64,000 nt of DNA from Coleophoma eucalyptorum (Eukaryota; Ascomycota; Leotiomycetes; Helotiales; Dermateaceae): NCBI GenBank assembly GCA_026120035.1, contig JALRME010000058.1:62001-126000 (forward strand), in the 5' to 3' direction. Positions 59,391 to 64,000 of the stretch are shown here, in pieces. The notes under the pieces are model-generated. The model saw only the letters and a program-made list of their open reading frames with translations, was not told where the DNA came from and ran no database searches. The number at the start of each line of letters is the position of its first letter. Position 1 is the first letter of the stretch. The position numbers and the translations under genes are program-made.

Positions 59391-60996
59391 ATGGCATCAC
59401 TATCCGTAGAACTCACTGCACCTAATGGGCGCACCTATACTCAACCGACAGGCCTGTTCATTAACAACGAATTTGTGGCAGCAAAATCCGGCCAGAAGAT
59501 CACCTCGATCGACCCAGCGTAAGTGGAAACCACATGTTACACATCTTACTTGTTAACGCCTAGAAAGCACTGAGGCCGAAATTGTTTCCGTACATGCAGC
59601 CGGTGCCGAAGATGTTGATATTGCAGTCCAGGCAGCTCGTCGAGCTCTCAGGGACCCATCGTGGAAGAAAATGTCCCCAACAGATCGAGGAAACCTAATG
59701 ATCAAGCTCTCCGATCTCATGGAACAAAACAAAGAATTGTTGGCCACCATTGATACTTGGGATAATGGTGAATAAATAACCCTCGTCCGCTACGGCCACG
59801 TATGCTAATTTTTTGGAGGCAAGCCTTACTCTGCCGCAATGGCAGATGACCTGCCAGAAGCGATCGGCACAATTCGCTTTTATGGTGGGTACGCGGATAA
59901 AGTCTACGGTCAAACAATTAGCACAACTCACGCAAAGTTTGCATATACTGTCCGTCAGCCTATTGGAGTTGTTGGCCAGATCATTCCCTGGAATTACCCA
60001 TTGTCCATGGCTGCTTGGAAACTCGGTCCAGCTTTAGCATGCGGAAACACTGTTGTGATCAAAGCCGCTGAGCAAACCCCTCTCAGTATTCTGGTGCTCG
60101 GTACACTCATCAAAGACGCCGGGTTCCCTCCCGGAGTTGTGAATATCCTCAACGGATATGGAAAAGATGCTGGGAAAGCTATAGCAAGCCATCCAGATAT
60201 CGACAAAGTGGCCTTTACCGGGTCGACGGGAACAGCACGTGAGATCATGAAAATGGCGGCGGTTAATCTCAAGAACATCACTCTAGAAACTGGCGGAAAA
60301 TCACCACTAATTGTTTTCGACGATGCAGATTTGGAACAGGCTATCAAGTGGTCCCACTACGGTATCATGTCGAATCAAGGTCAAATCTGCACAGCAACAT
60401 CAAGGATTTTGGTTCAGGAAACCATTTACGAGACCTTTGTGAAACAATTCAAGGATGCCATAACTTCTATCAGTAAAGTTGGAGATCCATTTGCTGAAGA
60501 TACTTTCCAAGGACCGCAGGTTACCAAGGCACAATATGAGCGCATCTTGTCCTACGCTAAGATCGGCGTCGAAGAAGGTGCAACTCTGGCAGCTGGAGGA
60601 AAGCCCTTCAGTGGACCCGGTGGGAAAGGGTTCTTCGTTGAACCTACACTATTCACAGATGTCAAAAAAGAAATGGCCATTTATCGCGAGGAAGTCTTTG
60701 GACCTTTTGTAGTGATTGTGCCATTCAAAACCGAGGATGAGGCTATTGAGATGGCCAATGATAGTCAGTTTGGCCTGGGTGCTGCTGTATTTACAACAGA
60801 CCTCGAAAGATCTCACAGGGCCGCTCGAGATATCGAGTCCGGTATGGTATGGGTCAATAGCAGTCAAGACTGTGACTTCCGAATTCCTTTCGGTGGCGTT
60901 AAGCAGAGTGGGATTGGACGAGAGCTTGGAGAAGCTGGCCTAGAGGCTTATTCTCAGATCAAGGCAGTACATATTAATATGGGCACCAAACTGTAG
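59391..60996 (+). CDS. NAD(P)-dependent aldehyde dehydrogenase
   Basis: Exons 59391-59518, 59568-59767 and 59819-60996, 501 aa, the normal size. Introns 49 and 51 bp (GTAAGT; GTGAAT with GCTAATT branch), phases 2 and 1. Landmarks: GLFINNEFVAAKSG, VVGQIIPWNYPL, KAAEQTPLSILVL, FPPGVVNILNGYG, FTGSTGTAREIM, LETGGKSPLIVFDDAD (catalytic Glu), NQGQICTATSRILV (catalytic Cys), EEVFGPFVVIVPFKTEDEAI, FGGVKQSGIGRELG. All catalytic residues are present. Most like cytosolic/mitochondrial ALDH2-type enzymes such as AldA, oxidising acetaldehyde and similar aldehydes. I see no targeting peptide (starts MASLSVELTAPNG), so a cytosolic location is likely. Confidence 0.95.
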
Positions 60997-62531
60997 ATTG
61001 TTTGCCGTCTCCTTGATACAATTCTGCGGCATCCGCTTTACGAATAACGTAGTGCGATGTTATTCAGAAGCTGTCACAGTCGATTCAGGATTCCCAGGGA
61101 AAGCTCCAACAGCGGTCAGGTGATATGGCACGTGAATATATGGGGTTTTGGAAGAGTGTTTTGAAAGGGCAATTATCATATGAGCAAACCACCCCGCGAC
61201 CACAAAAGGCTGTCGGGGTGGCAGTAACGTGCGAGGATGCAGCTTACTGCCCTACGGATCGGTGGATAAGCCAAAAAAAAAAGACCAAATCAATTAGCAC
61301 CGAGGTGATTACGCCTGAAACAATATATAACCTGCCTAAGCAAGTTCATATGGCATTGTGGTGACACTATAAATTTTACAGGCTCCCCCTCCCCCTCACC
61401 ATTCCTTGTTCTTGACTTGAGTAGTCTTAAATGCACCATTTGGCTCGATGGAGCGAACAAGTAGCACAAATTAGAGAAAGTTTATTCTGACAACGAAGGT
61501 ATCAAGAAATAGATGTGAGATTCAATAAAGGGTTCAAAAGATAGTACAACAATATATGATATTTTGAAAATGTTACGTGCATTCAACTACGTAGACGAGG
61601 TCAAGCAGCTCTCCCGGCGGCCGCTCGCTGTCACAGCTGTAGTCATCTAGAAACCCCCAAATGGCGTCGTGGCCGCGACGGCCCGAGGACACTTTGTAAT
61701 ACCAGTCGTTTACGAGCGTATCTCCTCTCCACCTCATCCGCTCTTGTACCGACTTCTGTAGATTACCGCAAGTTGACAAGAAAACACAGCGTTCGCGTTT
61801 CGACTGACCGGTTTGAACGAATCACTATACATAGAGATGATGGGCCGGAGGCTATAAAGTTAAGTCGGGCCATCCAATTCACTGAATCCTTCTCGGCAAA
61901 ATAATGAGTGGAGGAATGTACATGTTGGTTGATCTATATACCTCTTATTTCAATAGCTGTAATGAACAGGTCAAAATGGTAAGGTAAAACATAGATGATT
62001 CTTCCAAGTGGATGTTGTGGGGGTCGTATAAATACCCCCATAGGGTATTGATTCGACCTCCTTACGATATATAATACTATACATGTAACTGTCTCCTTGC
62101 ACACACATGCATATGCATGTGGTATATCGATATTCCAAATATATGCGTATGTAGGTGGTATTGTGATATACCCCTACATATGCGCCGTGTAAGGGGGGGG
62201 GGTCCGATCTCGTTTTAGCAGATTTATTCTCTGCTTATATGGAAAAGTATTTCCAGTGGATGCATATCTCGATGCCTTTCAACCATATAAAATCCGGCTT
62301 ATTGCTGACTCTAGGGCCTCACCTAGATCATCTAGATCAAGCCCAGCTCGTTCTTGATAGCTGTCATGCTTGACTTATGACCAGTGTATCCTAGCATATG
62401 GTAACATCACGTGATTATAAACACACCTGGCCCACACCATCAAACGGTCATGGTGTTGTTGTGGTGTGGCCAGATCTTGGCGAAGTTTGAATAGCCACGA
62501 ATGTAAACAATATTGACCGGCTTCCACACTA
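60997..62531. other. Intergenic with small frame and palindromes
   Basis: Minus-strand frame 61779-61573 (CGNLQKSVQERMRWRGDTLV, GHDAIWGFLDDYSCDSERPP) may be the end of a small gene, unassigned. ACATGCATATGCATGT (about 62106-62121) is a perfect 16-base palindrome, and GTATGTAGGTGGTAT...ATACCCCTACATATG (about 62147-62181) an imperfect inverted repeat. G9 run near 62192. Confidence 0.4.
61573..61779 (-). CDS. Small hypothetical frame
   Basis: 68 codons with protein-like composition; the likely natural start is internal or in an upstream exon that I could not define. No family recognised. Confidence 0.25.
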   Translation of the reverse strand: MSTCGNLQKSVQERMRWRGDTLVNDWYYKVSSGRRGHDAIWGFLDDYSCDSERPPGELLDLVYVVECT

Positions 62532-63802
62532 ATGAAGCTGTGCAATCATTTCAAAAAGCCTTATGATACGCGACGAGGTATCAAATACCATCTTAGCAAA
62601 TGCCAACGTCTCACAGATAAGTGCTTGCGTTGCGAAAAACAAATACGACAAGGCAGACTTCGAGACCACGAAAGGACCTGCAGCGGTAAGCCTGTAGAAA
62701 CACCGAAAACCCTCGTACTCTTCCTTGATATCCATGATTTTGATTGGCGTCATCACTGTCCTTGGAAAATAGATGTCGTCGACCTTCGAAGTGCGAGTCC
62801 TTCAAGACTGTACCTTTGGGACAGGGCTCCGGTTCTTATCCCAATCTCGCCGAGTTTATTCAAGGAATAAGAAACTTTTGCTACTGTTCTTCAAGAAATC
62901 CAAAGACCTTCGAATTTCGAATTGTACGAAAAGGGCGACAAAGCCTGTTATGATACGCCTGATCTGAAGTTGCAAGCTGCGAGCACGGTCTTTTATCAGT
63001 CGTTGGTAAGGCCACCAGGGAAGCAGCATCAAGGAGTACAGTATGCCCTAAATATGTGGACCGAAAGAATCAGGATGGGCATCCCTACTCACCTAAAAAC
63101 GTCACGATATATCCTCAATGATCAAACGTTAGTAGGACTTAACATTACTCCACGAGGAGCCTTTGTTGATCTTCACTTCGACTTAGGCCGTAATGCATTA
63201 TCGAGATGTCTAGGTAGATCTGCCAAGGTCTGGCTCTTATTCCCACCATCGGGGCAGAATCTCGCATTATTTGCTAGCACTAGCGGTCTACTAGGTAGGC
63301 TCGCTCGCATTGGCTCAGACCTCGAAGGTGGGCTTATTGTTAAAACCTCTTCTTCAGAGGCACTTGACATTCCAGCAGGAACTGTAAGTCTGCTACTACT
63401 TTGCTCACAGACTCTGCTAACATAAGGAGCTGTACGCAGTATTTACAGTTGAGGGAGGCTTTCTTGGGGGAATTAATTTCTCTACTGCTGAGGATCTAGC
63501 TGTCATGGCTCGGTGCCTCTGTGCACAATTACCGTTTTGTAGACACGTCGAGGAACATTTCAAAGATGATTTTAGCATATATGTGACTGCATTGGTTGCA
63601 GCTCTAAACGAAGATGTGCCTCACAGGCTTCTTATCGGGATTAGTGAAGGTTGGAGACAGCTGCTCCTTAGGTCGTACAAATCCCTTAAATAGGGATATA
63701 TCTTGTGTTGAGAAGATTTTGAAGCAGCTAGGTACCCAGAGCTGTCATTGTGGTAAAGAGCAGCATGGTATACATGAGATAGAACTCCATCATAAGTTAT
63801 AG
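62532..63802 (+). pseudogene. JmjC-like (cupin) gene, damaged
   Basis: Starts MKLCNHFKKPYDTRRGIKYH (a C2H2/CCHC-like finger: C-x2-F where Cys is expected, then H..C..C..C..H..C). In the same frame follow RAPVLIPISPSLFKE, a TAA stop (62868-62870, probably once CAA), then ETFATVLQEIQRPSNFELYE, QHQGVQYALNMWTERIRMGI, and the jelly-roll: AFVDLHFDLGRNALSRCLG (Fe-binding HxD), AKVWLLFPPS, DLEGGLIVKTSS. After an intron (63382-63429, GTAAGT..ATAAG) comes ELYAVFTVEGGFLGGINFST, where the third iron ligand, usually His, reads Tyr. The end is unclear: stop at 63691, or a frame change into NRDISCVEKILKQLGTQSCH. With a stop and a lost ligand it is probably non-functional, though part may be a natural pseudoenzyme. 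Confidence 0.65.
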
Positions 63803-64000
63803 GTTCAACAAGCATTTTGTCTTGGTTTACAAGGGAAAATCGTCCTTTCATCTTCTACAAAGGATATGTGACTAGTGAGGGCATCACGAACTGCTTGCAT
63901 AAGCATATCGTCTTACTGACTTGTAAAAGAGAACTTCTTCCGTGGTGCGGCGGTTTTGAATTCAAGTGTTGGCGTGCGACAATTGTGGATTAGTCAGCTA
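63803..64000. other. Right edge, nothing recognised
   Basis: Downstream of the JmjC-like relic. Confidence 0.4.

Noticed and set aside
1..64000. tRNA or rRNA genes
   Set aside because: No stretch with a convincing T-loop/anticodon-stem pattern was seen by eye; a covariance-model scan would be needed to exclude a tRNA.

Overview
The window looks like a filamentous ascomycete (Pezizomycotina) chromosome segment. Reasons: genes carry short 40-100 bp introns with GTAAGT-type donors and CTAAT/CTAAC branch sites, and the gene families are fungal: HET-domain proteins, NACHT/ankyrin NLRs, a SesB-like hydrolase, a Zn2Cys6 factor, a CAP59/CMT1 (GT69) glycosyltransferase, an Atg15-type lipase, an NRPS and an MRP-type ABC transporter. 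I cannot name the species. The track-style single-frame ORFs miss many real genes because of introns, so most gene models below were assembled by hand from splice signals and reading-frame continuity. They are predictions.

Layout. 0.4-5.5 kb (minus): an NLR gene (short motif, NACHT, ankyrin repeats, ZZ finger) directly followed in the same direction by a SesB-like serine-hydrolase gene. The first exon of the NLR and the last residues of the hydrolase carry the same short G/S/N-rich motif. This is the arrangement expected of an amyloid-signalling NLR/effector pair of the HET-S/NWD2 or sigma type, and it is the best candidate in the window for an undescribed system. 7.1-10.8 kb: wreckage of similar genes (ankyrin-like repeats, a partial copy of the same hydrolase, NLR-type TPRs, and a fungal hypothetical gene with stops). 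10.9-13.2 kb: an intact HET-domain gene. 16-17.3 kb: a three-exon hypothetical gene. 17.5-19.2 kb: a secreted serine carboxypeptidase. 20.5-21.6 kb: a decayed pogo/Fot1-like transposon with 32-bp terminal inverted repeats. 22.6-23.3 kb: a two-exon secreted cysteine-rich repeat protein. 24.2-25.2 kb: an NLR relic. 26.6-28.9 kb: two broken HET genes. 29.3-30.7 kb: GT69 glycosyltransferase. 31.2-32.4 kb: single-pass cell-surface protein. 32.6-34.2 kb: NLR relic. 34.4-36.7 kb: Zn2Cys6 transcription factor (six exons). 36.9-37.9 kb: isocitrate lyase/PEP mutase-family enzyme. 39.6-43.3 kb: broken MRP-type ABC transporter whose 3' tail lies inverted. 43.6-47.6 kb: five-exon SNF2-like ATPase. 49.3-53.2 kb: broken NRPS (C-A-T-C). 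53.4-53.6 kb: relic of a second PEP mutase-like gene. 53.7-57 kb: type II membrane protein and a 2EXR/F-box-like gene. 57.4-61 kb: Atg15-like lipase and aldehyde dehydrogenase. 62.5-63.8 kb: damaged JmjC-like gene.

Overall this is an accessory, non-self-recognition-rich region in which intact immune-type genes (HET, NLR/hydrolase) are embedded among many degraded ones. Several stops are of the kind produced by C-to-T/G-to-A change (CAG/CAA to TAG/TAA, TGG to TGA), compatible with old repeat-induced point mutation or simple decay. The right third (53.7-61 kb) looks more like ordinary housekeeping sequence. I saw no rRNA, tRNA or CRISPR.
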